Assembly: GCA_019914995.1 (NCBI GenBank) | Contig: CM034126.1 | Location: 14,849,839-14,913,838, forward strand | Direction of reading: 5' to 3' | Source: Acanthochlamys bracteata | Lineage: Eukaryota > Streptophyta > Magnoliopsida > Pandanales > Velloziaceae | DNA: 64,000 nt | Shown here: positions 10,495 to 24,479 of the stretch, in pieces | How the letters are laid out: each line of letters starts with the position of its first letter | Numbering within the stretch: position 1 is the first letter of the stretch | Position numbers and translations under genes: made by a program | The notes under the pieces: generated by a model | The model's database searches: none | Seen by the model: the letters and a program-made list of their open reading frames with translations, nothing else | Told to the model about the DNA's origin: nothing

Positions 10495-13400
10495 GAAATC
10501 TGGATTGAACTATTAATTAACGAATCATCAAAATGCATTCAATTGTTTCCTCAGACCGACACCCTCTCAATACATATTTATTCATATTCTGATCGACTCA
10601 GAAAATATTAATTCAGTACCAGCAGCATGCAGCCTTCAACTCTCTCTTGCCTTCAATTAATATGACCCTCCATCAAGAAACAGTTATATAGCGACGAGAC
10701 TAGCTACGGTTCTTTCATTAACTGATCATCTGGATGCAGTCCTGCAGAAGATTTCTCTATGAATCTGGTCTGATTATCAGTAACAATAACGTAATTAATA
10801 GTACAAAAAAAAGTTATTAAATGCTCTTTACTATAGTTTGTAGCGGTTGCGAAGATGTTCATAATATAAAACAATGAAAGTGTGATATATTTTCTGCTCT
10901 TAATTGGAACGCAGTGCCTTCTTCCTATACGTTTGAGATTGCATTTCAAACACTTTTTTTTAATTTTTTTAATTTTATATTTTTTAATATATATTTTATA
11001 AATATTTAAAAATTTTATTTAAAAATTTAGATAATATAAAATATTTTACATAATAAAATTTTTTTATTACATATTTTTATTATTTTTTAAATAAAACTTA
11101 TTTTTAAAAAAATAAAAATATTTTTTATTTCAATAAAATTTTATTTCATAAATAATTTTATACGCACATAACAACAAGCTGGTTGCACTAACTTATACTT
11201 AATGACTCCATATTGATGTTGATGATAATAATGCCTTCATAATATACTACATAACCGACCAGAAGACTAAACATATTAATCAGCCGAATTAATTAAGAAA
11301 CTACAACAAAGCGAGAGTTGATTATCTCGTGCATGCTACTTATGACCTACGTACGACTACACCCTACACAAGCAGTCCAAAGATATATGCGACTCTTCTT
11401 ACCTTTTTTTATGAATGGGAACAAATTAATGATATGATGATAGCCGCATGAATCAGCAGTCTCTTTAATAAATTAGTTAATTATGTATCAAGACACAGAT
11501 CAGTATTAATTTGTTTACTAATTATGAAACAAATAATGATATATACGACTAATTAACGTTGAGTGTGCAGTGACGGTTTGCTTTATAATAATTCGGTCAC
11601 GCTCCCTACCTGCTTTGATGAACGGAAAGTCTCTTCTCTTGACTTTCGAGTCAGTATTAATCAAGCTCTACTTACTATAATATAATAATAAATTACTATA
11701 GTTTATTTATTAAGCCTTCTTTTTTCTTGAATGAATTTGTAGGAGATGGACAACCACCAACAAAAGCAAAGTCGAAATAACTAGCTAGCTATAGCTTCAA
11801 GTAAAAGGCAAAACCAAAGCTTTCGATCATTCTCCACAGGTACACTACTGCTTGATCTTCTTCCCCTGGATAAGCTTAATGCAGTAAAACGTTTTCACTT
11901 TTGAGTACTTGCTAGCTATCTAGAGGAGCGTCTGCGTTACTTACTGATGATCGATGTTTGTTGATTCTTGTTTGACGATAAAATTATTGTACTTATAGTA
12001 ATTAAACAAACAATTCGAAAATGTCGCTAGCGCTATCTTTTTGAATTTGATTGATGACGATTTACGTCGAGATGTGATTTGGTTTTCAACACCTAAACCT
12101 AAAACCAAAAAAGTTGACAAGAAAGAAACAAAGAAAGATGGGGCGGTATTGAATTAATTAGCCGGAACCAATTATCGTTGGAACCCTCCACCTTGACAAT
12201 ATCTCCTCTCTTCCTATCTATCAGGTATGGTATTTCTTCTTTTTTAAATTCCATTTCTTAAAAGCGAAGTTGTACGACAACAATAATAATAATAATACTT
12301 CAGGCATGTTTTAAAATGCCAATCATTATTGAAAAAAATTTATTTTAATTTTATAAAAACTTAAAAAAAATAAATGTTCAGATAATTTTATGGATCCATA
12401 TAAATTTTTAGATCTAGGCTCGATCTATTTCTGATAACTATGAATTATATACAGTAAAAAGTAAACCTCTAAAAAGATAGTTAAGAAAAAAGGTCGAATT
12501 GGAAAGTTAATAGATTGACGAGCTATTTTAAACGCGAACTTAATGTCACCAGCCATCTCCACCTTTTGTTGCTATTTTGTTGTTTGCAGTTACATCTACG
12601 CAAGCAAAGCAAGGTCGTCTCGAATTTCAATTTCCCAATGAACGCAAAGGACGCATTCCAAAAGTCAAAACACCCTCTCGCTCTCACTTCTCTACACCTT
12701 TTTCTTTTTGGCCCCTTCAACTTGTTCTAAAATTGTTCTTAATCTTATCAATATTATATAATTATATGATATGATCATGTGGAGGTGGTGGCCTGGTAGA
12801 AATGGTTCTTCCTCAAACGGGCAGCGAATGGAATTTGGAGCGAACCAGAAAGACTTGGAACGGTACGCGTTCACCTCTCTCTCTCACACGACTAATGAGA
12901 TTCCTTCCTTCTTTATTTGTTTTGCCCGTATTGACTATCACTCGCATTGTCCATCCATTCATTGTCTAATCATCACAACCAAGCTTACTGTTACCGCGCT
13001 GTACTAGGTAGGTTATATATAAGCTACAAGTTTTACCTTTTTTTTCTCAATTAAATGCTCCTTAGGTTCAATAATGAGCCTGGCTTCGTCCACCCAATAA
13101 TAAGTCACTGTTTAATGGAACGGAAAAAAAACACAATCATTAAACTCGAAATCTTCCGCTTCTATACTCAGAGCTCCATCTTCCATCTCCTTCCAGTCTC
13201 CAGTTATCTCCTCTCATCTCCCAACTTTCTTCATCATTTCTTATTACTTCGTCTCAACTAGTTATATATATACCTTCAAATCCAACTTTTGAACGAATAT
13301 TACATATAAACTACATACTGATCAACCTCGATAATATAAATAACATCAGTGGCGCTGGCTGATTAACATCTTACTATATAACCTTGTTTCTAGAAACAAA

Positions 13401-16400
13401 CTACTCTTACTATAACCTCACCATACTCGCGTGTTCTCGGTGCATGGCCATCGCATGTATATACATTAATTATGACAACCTCATGCATGTTTTAAACTTG
13501 AAAGTAAGTAACATGTTAATTTCGTGTTACGTTGGATGATGGCACCTAATTAAGCAGTTCTATTTTTTACCACAGAACGTATCATATACACCACCATCCT
13601 CCTATCCTTGAATGCCAACGAAGAATGTCATCTTTGACTCAAAAATCATATGACAGCATCAAATCAAATATGCCACACCCTCGACCCATCATGATCTCTA
13701 CACATATATATGCACGTTTCCACCACGTTGCGCTGTACGTGTTTTGTGTCCTAATTAAATTAATCTCGCATTAAACTAAGCAAAGAAAAATAGAACACAT
13801 CTCTCGTACCTGATGCTTGCTTCTCTTGCTACTAAAACTACCACAGATTTTGTTGTCTGCAACTGCCAGCATCAACTAACTTTGAAAAGATATGGATGAT
13901 TGTTTGCAGGCAACCAACCATAATCATCTTCCTTTCAACTGCTTCTGCTCCTCCTGCTCGTTAGAGGGTCCCAACCCCAACAGCATATGCGTGACTGCTT
14001 GCATATTGATGAGGCATATATTATGTATGATTCTATGGATGCAGGCTGCAGACAAAATTTTCACAAGTAAGAACATATGTACAGTGTAGTGCATAGTATT
14101 GTATAATACGCACAAGTAGTTCCAACGTCACATGGATGGTGGACCAACAAGCTGGTAATGATCAGTCTTCTGAATAAACTTAAAAAAAGCCAGAGCACCA
14201 TCTTGTGCTAATAGATCACCCTCTCTGATAAACCACAGTACGTAATTCCGGTCAATTATTAGCAAATTATGATGAGGAAGAGTGAGAATGATGGAGCAAG
14301 GCATGGCAGCAGTCGTTGCTGCATGCAGACAGCCAGTGTTGAAGATAAAGAATTGGATGAAATAGTGTGGCAACCAGAAGCATTATTGCTCAGGATGGAT
14401 TGAGAACATGCAATTGAAAATAATCATGATTAATTAAGATCGAGAATTCATTCTATATACAACTGCTACGTACCTACAACCTCCCAATCATATGCATCAT
14501 ACATAGTCCAGAACCGAGGAGTCAGACAAGCAACATGCCATCAACTTCTGCAGCAGAGCTCCCCAACACCCACTTATCAATCATGGACGCTTGAATAGTT
14601 TAGACTTTTAAGGAGAGACTGAAATAGATGAACTGGAAAGCGTACCTAATCTATAAACCTTAGAAACTTATACAGTAATATTTAGATAGCGTAATCACCT
14701 CAAGATTATTGGTGATGTGCTAGGTAGGGTTTGTCGTTGGGAAAAAGTGGTTGCTATTCTACTACTCCTCTGAAACACCCGCTATAGACGGCTTTGTTAG
14801 GGCTCCGTTGAGGTTATGAAAAAGTAATGCTCTTAAACAAAAACAAACTTTCTTGAAAGAAAAACTTGACATTTTTTCTAACTTAGAAAAAATATTATAC
14901 ATATAATGGTTCTATGATATACAATTTATTTACGCCTTCAAAAATTTTTTTTTCCTAAGGAAAATGTAGAGCACTAGAGAAAATTTTGGTTGAGCTTGAG
15001 AAGGAGGTTTGACAATGCAACCCCAAACAAGCCCTTAGTTACTTGCGTTGCGTTCCCAATTTTGACCTTTAACTTGTATTAGTTTTAAATGAACTGCTGT
15101 TCACCGAACTGCGAATGGTGTCAACAGTTATCATGTATAAAAAGCGACACACTAGATGTTTTTAGAAATGCTATGCCTCAGGTGGAACTTTAAACAATTG
15201 AATTCAAAAGAAGTAATGGACATTTTACAACATAAGGAGATTATGCAAACGCTCAGGTGAAAATGCAGTACCTTTGGTGCATAACAGCAGTCCGGCTAGG
15301 AGTAATAGAGGGCTCCATGAAACGTTACTTAATCAAACCAGCAGCTACACCATGCAAGAAAAAGGAAAAGGGCTCAGAATATGGTATTTAAAAGAATAAA
15401 CAAACGGAAAAAGGACAGCATAAGTATAGAGTGCTGCGAGCAAACATCTGTACAGCCAAAGAAAAAGTAAAATCTTCCAGTTGTAAGTATACAAAACTGA
15501 AAGGCGCACAGCTAAGATGTTAACTTTTGAAGAGACTAGTAAAAACATTCTTATGCCTACATATAGGGGCAGTTTGCATCCTTGTATCCACAGATACTAT
15601 ACATGGCTTCCCTGAGTCAGACGAGAGTTATTCTTAACAAAGTAATTAGAAAAAAGCATCAATCATCAACTTTCTTTTAGGAGGTGATTTCTCAATTATC
15701 TGCTTCTGCAAGTTCATGAAGTTTGAACCCTTATTTGCAAACAGTCTTCTGAGGTTTAAGACTGAAAGCTCACTGAAGCTTGCAATGGCAAAATCAGCCT
15801 GTACCGACTCATAACTGTGAAATATAGCAATATGATATCGTGCAGGTATACATGGAAAACAACAGTACATAATGGCACTAGTAATATGGTCCTAATTTGA
15901 AAAAAGATTTGACCTATCCAGCAAGGTACCGTTTCCTCAAATTCAAAAGAATTGCTAAATTCAATCCATTGTAAGCACAAGTTTGGGTGATACAGTCAAA
16001 TAATGATTGCATATTTCACTAGTTTATAGGTAACAGTGATGGAAGCATGAAAAGATAAAGCAAGCTCTTTTGAAGTAACAAAATTGTAGATACGCCGGAT
16101 GAGCACCAACGAGAGCCACTGCCATCATTGTACAGTTGTGAGCAGTAATTCCTCTAGGATCATCCTCAAAAACCACACACTTTGCAGGTTTGCGGTTCAA
16201 CTGGTAAAAAAATACAAAAAGAAGTTATCAAGTCAAATGAATTGGCATATCCAATGCTGTATGGGGAATCCTGAAACATAAGAGTTATAGGTCAAATAGT
16301 TATCGTGATTAAAAGTTTTGCAACTACTCATTCAACTATAACACAAAGGTAGAAATGACATCCACTGCAATATGAAGAGAACAGTAAATTCGCATGCTTT

Positions 16401-18001
16401 TAGGAGCTCGCTATACAGAGTGATATACCTCAAAGTTATTCATTAAGGAACATCAGACCAACTCTCTCTACAATTAACTGCACCTTTTGATCCCAAGGTA
16501 ATACTTTTGAAGTCTTCACAGCTAATAGCATAAATATTATCAATTCAGAAATAAATTCCGGACCTACCTCAATAAGAATTGGCAAAAGAAAAGAAAGGTC
16601 ATGCACATTCTAGCCAACTTTTAAGTTGAGAGTTATTGTCAATTTAGTTTGGAATATCATCAAAATGTCATAGAATCGCTTTAACACAATGGTGCATAAG
16701 GTGTTGCTTTGGTATAACTTATACAACCGAAAATCCACTCAAGATGTTAGACGAGTTGATGGTGTAACCAGTAATCACAGTTAGGTTCAGGCAGGCGCAA
16801 TAATAACACCATTTATGGAAGTACTTCTCCAATATATGTTTGTAAGATGGTGTCTCACTGCAATGGTGACTCGCATTGAATGTGGTGCAGCAGTACAGGG
16901 AATGTGTAAGCCTGATATTATGATATAAATCTTCAAACTACAAGAGTAAAGGAAGTTATGTCAGCGACCCTGATACTATGATATCCTAGAAAGAGAAAAA
17001 AAAAAACATAAACTCTCGATTCACCCTTTCTTAATAACCTATAACAAACCTGAGTCTGCCAATACACCATTTGTATAGAGTGATTTATTCAATTATAAAA
17101 AATGAAAGACCATGTCAACCAACAGCAAGGAATACATCCCACAAACTCTATTAGATACTTGTGTGTGTGATCCTAATTTTGTTTAATAAAAGACAAACTC
17201 AAAGTTGCTGAACAATTATTATTACAGTTGATAAATGTGAAGTTGTAATCACTCAAATTCAGCATCATTGAATGCTAGTCTATAGCTATACATAATTCGC
17301 ACTTGCAACAAGATACAACATTACCTATGTGTAGAAGATGCACAGACCTAATTGGTATACCAACATAATGAAGTTAAACTAATAACATCGACCGAACCAC
17401 AATATTGTTTGAAATAGCACCTCCATGAGGATGTTACAATCCATGCAAGGAGGAAGTCCACTCCTAAATGTAGTCTCCTTACACCTACTTTGCTTCGAGA
17501 CACTCGGTTTTGAATCTATATTTTCGTCAGTAAGAGGACCCTTCCAGGAAAACTTTCTCTCCCCTTAACAACCTCCAGGGATGATAGAAGCCTTTAGAGC
17601 ATTACAAAATTGCAATACTAGTTCAGATCTTCTATCCACTTTGGTCATGAAAGGCATGAATCACGAAATTGACAATTGCTCTAATATATATTTCATGAAA
17701 GAAAAATCTATAAAGAAAAAGAAAAGCTATAGACGAGGAAAACATGGAAAGCACTTGCAGATACCAGCTAGATATGATTCTGTAGAAGCTTGACTAGAGG
17801 ACTAAGCAAAATGGATGAAAACATGTTTTTGCACAGAAGTTTAACGAACCGAAAAATCCATTCTCAATCCGTTTCCAAGTTTCGCAAAACAGCTGGGGAT
17901 CAATACATCGCTCGAAAATATTCAGATTAACAAGTCCAAAAAATTTATAATAATCAGCAAAACAAATAGATTAAAACATGAGTTTCGCTAAAAAACTATA
18001 G

Positions 18002-19264
18002 TTGTCAGAACCGGAACCGACATCGAATCGAAAAACTGTTCAATTCACGGTATTCAGATTGACCCGACAGGTATATGTGCAAAAATAGATGGGCCAAGTT
18101 AATAGCCTGGGCCAGGCTGGCCCGGGTCGGACCAGCCCATTCCGATTTCATTTCACACGACCCAGCCTAGCCCGGCCCATTTATCTGATTTATATTTTTA
18201 TTTTATACAAAAAATAGAATTAAAAAATTAATTTCAAAATAAAAAATAAAAAATAAATATTTTTATTATTAAAATTTATTTTTAGTAATATAAAAATATT
18301 TTTTAATTAAAATTTGACCTAGTCAATAGTCAATGTTAATATGATCAACAATCAATATTGATCGGTCAATATAAACAGTACCAGGGCGGACCGACTATGT
18401 CGGCCCGTCCTGCCCGTAGGATCAGGTCAGGCAGGTCTGGTCCTGTTACTGCTCATCAGGCCGAGCGGGCCAATGGTCGAGTCTACTGACCGGGCCGCGT
18501 GTCGGCCCGCTTAACCTAATTCATTTTTATATTTTTACCATCGGATTAATAATATTAAAATATTTTTAATTAATAATAACAATCACAGTAAAAAATTTAC
18601 TGCTATTATGACACTAGAAACAGTAATAGCAATAACAATCACAGTAAAAAATTAAAATATTTTTATTATAATATTACTATCTACAATAACAATAATAATA
18701 ATTACAAAAATTAAAATTAAAATATTACAACCATGCCATTACTATCACCAACAATAATAATAATAACAAAAATTTATAATAAAAAATATTTAAATAAATT
18801 AGGAGATTAGAAGACGATAAAATTATAAAATAGATAAATCATAAAAGAGATATAACCTACTTTTTTAAGATATACATATTTAAGTCTCAATATTTTACAA
18901 TATAAAATTTTAAAACTTATTAATAATTGATATTTACAAATAAGATATAATCAATTATATTTATACATTATCAAATCCAAATATAAAATCTAAACTATAT
19001 ATTATTTTTTAACATAGAGCTATTAATAATTATTTTTGCATTAAATATATCATTAATTTAAAATTTTTAATTATTTTTTTAAAATTTTATTCAATCCGGT
19101 TTTATCCGTATCGATGGATTGATCGGGTTGAAGCGGTCAAAATGAATCGAAGCGGGTCGAAAATGATTAATTGCATAGACAGTTTTTTTATAAATTCAGA
19201 CTGGTTTACCGTTCGGGTCAACGGTTTTCGAATCGACTCGGACGGTTCGGTCCCGATCTGACAA
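18002..19264. mobile_element. Candidate non-autonomous element with terminal inverted repeats in a HAD intron
   Basis: The left end begins TTGTCAGAACCGGAACCGAC. The right end read on minus begins TTGTCAGATCGGGACCGAAC, and both continue into a CGA-TCGAAAA-C-GTT stretch, giving imperfect inverted ends of roughly 50 bp. The core mixes GC-rich blocks (about 18080-18180 and 18380-18510, full of GGCCC-type words) with AT-rich filler and has no transposase frame. No convincing target-site duplication was found next to the ends. It lies in the intron between the exons at 19374 and 16200. It could be a MITE-like DNA element or a hairpin repeat of unknown class. Confidence 0.5.
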
Positions 19265-21326
19265 CAATGTGAAAAACAACTGATTTAAGAATTAAATTTT
19301 AAAATAAATATTTGTTTTGATTTACATTCTTATCGAAGTGAAATCAGTAAAGCAAGTTTAAGCGTCCACCAACCTTCAGTGCAGTCGAAAGGTCTCTGTG
19401 AACTATTGATTCCTCATCCTCCTCGATCACAATAGCCTAGAATTATTACTAATAAATACAACTTAGATCTTAAAAGAAGAAAAACCAATATGTTTATATT
19501 AATATATGCTTTACTTGGAAATATTTAGCTAGTCGTCCCATCCTCTCCAGAGCGTCGACCATATATCTCCAATCAACATATGAAACAACAGCACAAGGGC
19601 TGCCAGCAAATAGAGAATGTGAGCCATTCTTTCAAGCCATTGACGGACGGGGGGAGGCGTGGGGTTGGTTTCAAGCTGAAACAAAAAGCATGTTGTGCAA
19701 ACAAATGATGAAACAATAGCGAGGACAATCACAAACCAAAATGCGATAGAAACCTTGACAAGATTGTCATAATACAACTGAGAAAGCCGTGAGTGCAATC
19801 TTTCTAGCTCAATATCCATTTTCTCCCAACCTAGAACCTAATAAAAAAGGAAAGAATGACGCAAGTCATGTAACTGAAGGCAATGTAAAAATCAATGGTG
19901 CATGATTGACAATTTTGAAACTCAACAGATACACCTGCATAGTCTAGGGATGTCCACAGTAGAGATAAACCCAGATGTTTAAAAGTTATAAATAAACATC
20001 ATAGAGAGTTAAACTTCTATGTATTATGTAGCTTCTTGTAAGTCAAAGCTATCTTATACTGATATATGTAAAACTTAATGTCTACCACAGTAAGTTTAAC
20101 TCTTCACAAATATGTAGTAGCTTAGTCAAAGACGAACTTTACTCCAGCCCCTATAGACTAGCACATAAAAAACTCGAACACATACAAACTTGCTCAAGCG
20201 CTATAGCACATATTTAAAAACCTTTTATAGGATGTAATCTAACGACTATAGACTTTTACTATTAACACCATGCTAAAATCACAACATAATCTAAGACAGT
20301 ACATAGATAACATGCCAGTTCAAGTTGAGGCGATGTTATTACATGATTTTATTATTTGAAAGGGAAGGTATCATCTAATTGCTTGTTTTCAATCAACTCC
20401 GAAGACAATTTCTCCACAAGTTAGATCTTTCAAGGAATAAGCTTGCGAACATATTTCCGAAATCTAAATGGACGACTGACCTGACTAGATAGGACACAAA
20501 GAATATTTTCAGGGGAAGTATTTACCTTATGTATGACATGATCTGCAGCTGTCTGAAGCAGGAGCGTCTTCATATGAGCACTGTTTGGAATATCCTTTCC
20601 TAGCTTACAACCAATTTCAGAAGTCACAAAAATACTACAATCAATACTTGTATAGTTCAGGAATCCACAGGAATAAGTAGAAGCGGAACTGGAGCTATCA
20701 GCAAACACTTGAGCCAACAAATATGCATGAAAAGGTAAGTGCAATCGATGTGGAATCCCATCTTTGCAGCAGAGTCAAATCTCCTTAAGATAGTTGTAAA
20801 TGCTCCAAAAAACTTCTTCTAAGTTTTAGAGAACTACAAGCAGGTAAATGTGGGGCGAACAAAAAATGTCTCTAAATAAAAAGAGGACCAGCTGACTGGA
20901 GTAGCCGAACCAGAAAGCATAAATACGATTGACGATGTAATCATCAATGCAATAAGCATACAGAGAGCGAAGATGCCACGCTAAGGCAAAAGTTCCATAG
21001 CTTACCTTTTTCTATGGCAAGCTGGCTCCAGGCATCCAACTTCAATGAGCGAGTATCAACGACAACATTGTCCCAAGAGAACACAAGACCAAAAGCATTG
21101 TCAGGTTTCATTGCTTGATGTATCCTCTGTAAAAAGCATTCTCGCAGCCTATCACTCAAATAAAAAACATAAACCGACTTACAAATTAAATACGGGAAAT
21201 GAACAATCAAACCAAAGACCTACCTCTGCTGCAGCTGCATCTGGTGTTGGAACCACACATACATACAAAGGCGTACTGAAACCCCGGGGGAGCATGACCC
21301 GAAGGCGACGACATTACCGTTCAATT

Positions 21327-21868
21327 TGTTAGATTTGTAAAGTAATATGTAAATTAGTGATTAAAAAATTAAATATGCATTCATGTTGGAATGCTAAAGG
21401 ATTAAGGAAGATAAAACACCACCCATGAAGTTGGAAGGTTAAAAAAGTTGAAGAGTCTAATGAAAGATGGAAAGCCAAATGACTCAATTAATAGGAAGAT
21501 TGAATGATAAAGGTTTGGAAATTCAAGAGTCTTTTTGGCACACTATATATATGAACAAGAAGTATTTGTTTGAAGCATCAATCACACCATTCACAATATC
21601 AAGTGTGAGAGATAGAAGTAAAATATTTTATTTAGAAGTTCTACTTAAAGTGTAATATAAGAATTTGTAATTGCTTTGAGTTAGTGATTTCTTTGAAGGC
21701 TAGTTTATCTTTCCGTAAAATTTTTTTCATTTTTTCCTACGTAAATCTCTTGTATTTATGTTTGTTTTGCTCTTTTTTCAATTCTTATATTGTTTACGCA
21801 AGATCCTTTAGTGTGTTTATATTTTCGCTGCATCTATCGACAATCGAACACATTCGCTATTTCTAACA
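21327..21868 (+). repeat. 5' LTR of copia element A
   Basis: 542 bp, TGTTAGATTTGTAAAG to TATTTCTAACA, matched along its length by the copy at 26032-26573. Confidence 0.93.
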
Positions 21869-21897
21869 AGTGGCAACAGAGTCATTAGTTTGTTGCG

Positions 21898-22750
21898 ATG
21901 GCTAGCAAGTACGAGATTGAGAAGTTCAATGGGAGTAACTACACATTGTGGAGAGCAAGACTATTGACGGTTCTTGCAAAGGAGAACTGTTTGGGAGCAT
22001 TAGAGAATCAGCCAAGTGATCTTACAGAGGAAAGATGGCAGAAAATTGGCGAAATGCATTGACACACATTCATCTTATTTTGGCCGATGATATCTTCCTT
22101 AGTGTACTGGAGAAGAAGATCGCAAAGGAGGTATGGGAGGAGTTGGAAAAGACTTATGCTAAAAAGTCACTGCAACATGCCATTTTCTTAATAAAAAAGA
22201 TGTATTCTCTACGCATGTTGGACTCAGCTTCTGCTTCAGGGCACTTGGGTTCATTGGAGGCTTTGTTTTATCAATTGACAACGTTGGAAAGAAGATAGAG
22301 ACCAATGAACGTACATTGATCCTTCTACAAAGCTTTTCCGATTCCTATGACCAGGTAGTGATCAACCTCACTAGTACGACTGATATAGATTTTCTTATTT
22401 ATGATGAGATAGCAGCAGCTGTTCTTGAGGAAAAAGGTCGCCGCAAACACAAATAAGAGATTGTACCTGATGGGCACCAAGCTGAAGCCTTATTGATTGC
22501 ACAAGATAATTTGGGTAAGAAACGGATATTCAATAACGGCTCTGGACAGAAGAAAAATAAACGATAGGTGAAGTGTTATGCCTGTGAAAAGTTTGGACAT
22601 TTCAAAGGAGAATGTAAGACAATGACAAATAAGGTTGGAGGTACGGATCCCTCGAAGTGGCTTGCTTGTATGGCGTACAACTCTGATGATGGTGATGCTC
22701 TAATGGGAGAGACGGTGGTTGCGTCCAAACTCTCAAATGACTGGATCTTG
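21898..22750 (+). pseudogene. Copia A gag with zinc knuckle, broken
   Basis: Starts ATG at 21898 (MASKYEIEKFNGSNYTLWRA), typical of plant copia gag. The frame breaks near 22059 and resumes in another frame (ADDIFLSVLEKKIAKEVWEE and KKMYSLRMLDSAS). The zinc knuckle CYACEKFGHFKGEC is near 22574-22615. Further stops near 22296 and 22455 prevent a full product. In an active element gag would form the particle that packages the RNA. Confidence 0.85.
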
Positions 22751-23770
22751 GACTCGAGAGCATCCTGACATATGACTTTTAGAAGATATTTGTTTCATCA
22801 CTATCAAGTTATATCTGGAGGTGTCGTGCGGATGGAAAATGGACAAGTTCTTCAAGTTGCTGGAGTCGGTTCCATCAAGCTTAGAGCAAATGATGGAAGG
22901 GTATGCATTATCAATAATGTACGTCATGTACTTGATCTTACAAAGAATTTGTTGTCTTTAGAACAACTAGATGACATAGGCTGCGAGACTCATATTGAAA
23001 GCGGCATTATGGAGGTCATTAAAGACGGGCAGAAGATCTTGGAAGCTGAAAAGATTGACTCAAATTTATATAAGGTGCGTGGGGTGACACTGACGTATGA
23101 AGAAGTTTGTGTTGCATCAAGCAACATTGAGGATATCACGCGAGTGTGGCACTTGAAACTAGGGCATATTTCGGAACGTGGTTTGAAGATCCTCAGTGAT
23201 CAGAAGCTCCTATAAGGATTATTCGATGTAAAGTTACCATTCTGCGAGGAATATTCACCGATAAGACGCACCGGGTAAAGTTTAGGAGATCAGTTTTCAG
23301 AGCCAAAGATAAACTTGATTAGTTCATTCGGATGTGTGGGAGTCACCGCAACTATCTCTTAATGGTGCTAAATATTTTGTTTCATTTATTGATGATTTTT
23401 TCAGGAGAAGTTGAGTGTTCCCAATCCGAAGGAAGTCCGAAGTCTTTAAGGTGTTCAAGTTCTTCAAAGGCCGGGGTGAAACTTGATTTCAGCAGCAGGA
23501 TCAAGTGCCTTAGATCGGACAATGGTGGAGAATACAACAGTGCGGAATTTGTTACTCTCTTGGCACAAGAAGGGATAAAAAAGCAGTCAACGGTGGCTTA
23601 AACGCCTTAGCAGAATAGAGTAGCTGAACGATTAAATCGAACACTAATTGAGCGGGTACGTGCTATGCTATAAGGGGCTGATCTGCCACATAGTTTTCGG
23701 GCAGAAGCAGTCAAGACTGCTTGTTATGTGTTGAATCGTATTCCTTCTACTGTTATTGATTTGAAAACTC
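22740..23770 (+). pseudogene. Copia A protease and integrase remnant
   Basis: The protease active site reads DWILDSRAS where the family has DSGA, followed by a stop before the HMTF-type stretch. Downstream come VRMENGQVLQVAGVGSIKL and the pre-integrase zinc region WHLKLGHISERGLKILS (ending near 23215). The integrase core is only patchy (LRSDNGGEY near 23514-23540; an LNRIPSTVIDLKTP-like stretch near 23731-23775) with many stops. Confidence 0.8.
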
Positions 23771-24479
23771 CAATGAAATTGTAGACTGGTGCCACTATTG
23801 ATTATTCTCGTCTATATATTTTTGGTTGTCCGGTGTATGTGATGTATAATGCTAAAAAAAAAATCAAACTGGATTCAAAGTCTAGAAGATGCCTATTCTT
23901 GGAATATGCTAAAAATGTTTTGGGTATCATTTATGGGATCCTACTGTCCATAAAGTTATCTTTAGCAGGGATGCCATTTTTGCGGAGGACCAGTTGTAAA
24001 GAGTGAGTGATGGCGATGATGTAAGGGAGAAAAAGGCATCACTCCTAGTGATGACCACATCGGTACTGGAGGAGAATGATGAGAAGACGATTCTATTCTG
24101 GAGCCTATACTAGCGGATGAGCATATAGAAAAGAATGGAGTTTCCAAACCTATGTCCCTTAGGCGTTCAACTCGTAAGAAAAAAACACCTAGAGGTATGA
24201 GGACTATTATATGGAGTCACCTAAATCTGTATATTGCTTATTCACAGAAGAATAGCCATTTTCTTTCAAAGAAGCATTGGCGAGTCCAGATGCATCTCTG
24301 TGGATGGAAGCTACGCAGAAAAAGCTTGAGGTACTTCATAAAAATAGAACATATGAGTTGGTACCTCTGCCCCAAAGTCGTAAGGCTATTGGAAATAAAT
24401 AGGTCTACAAAATCAAGCGAGGCAACAATGATCAAGTAGAACGGTATCGTGCTCGGCTGGTGGTGAAAGACTACGCATA

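Larger units (their letters stand above)
8461..15645. other. Long AT-rich intergenic region without a supported gene
   Basis: About 7.2 kb. It holds microsatellites (CT at 9134-9158, TAA-type at 10473-10494), AT-rich islands around 10090-10300 and 10940-11170, and short pieces that look exon-like but have no family match (for example 12771-12865, with a Gly-Arg-Asn-Gly-Ser start). A TATA-like box lies at about 9607. I searched by eye for common plant microRNA sequences and for tRNA genes and recognised none. Open frames here are short and lack domain features. Confidence 0.5.

Noticed and set aside
12771-12870. Possible first exon (GRNGSSSNGQRMEFGANQ) with a donor-like GTACGC
   Set aside because: No partner exons downstream and no recognisable family.
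19529-19819. Small two-helix membrane protein of 96 residues on minus
   Set aside because: It reads through two HAD exons and the intron between them in a chance frame. The first 22 residues are a genuine HAD exon and the hydrophobic parts are intron or off-frame exon sequence.
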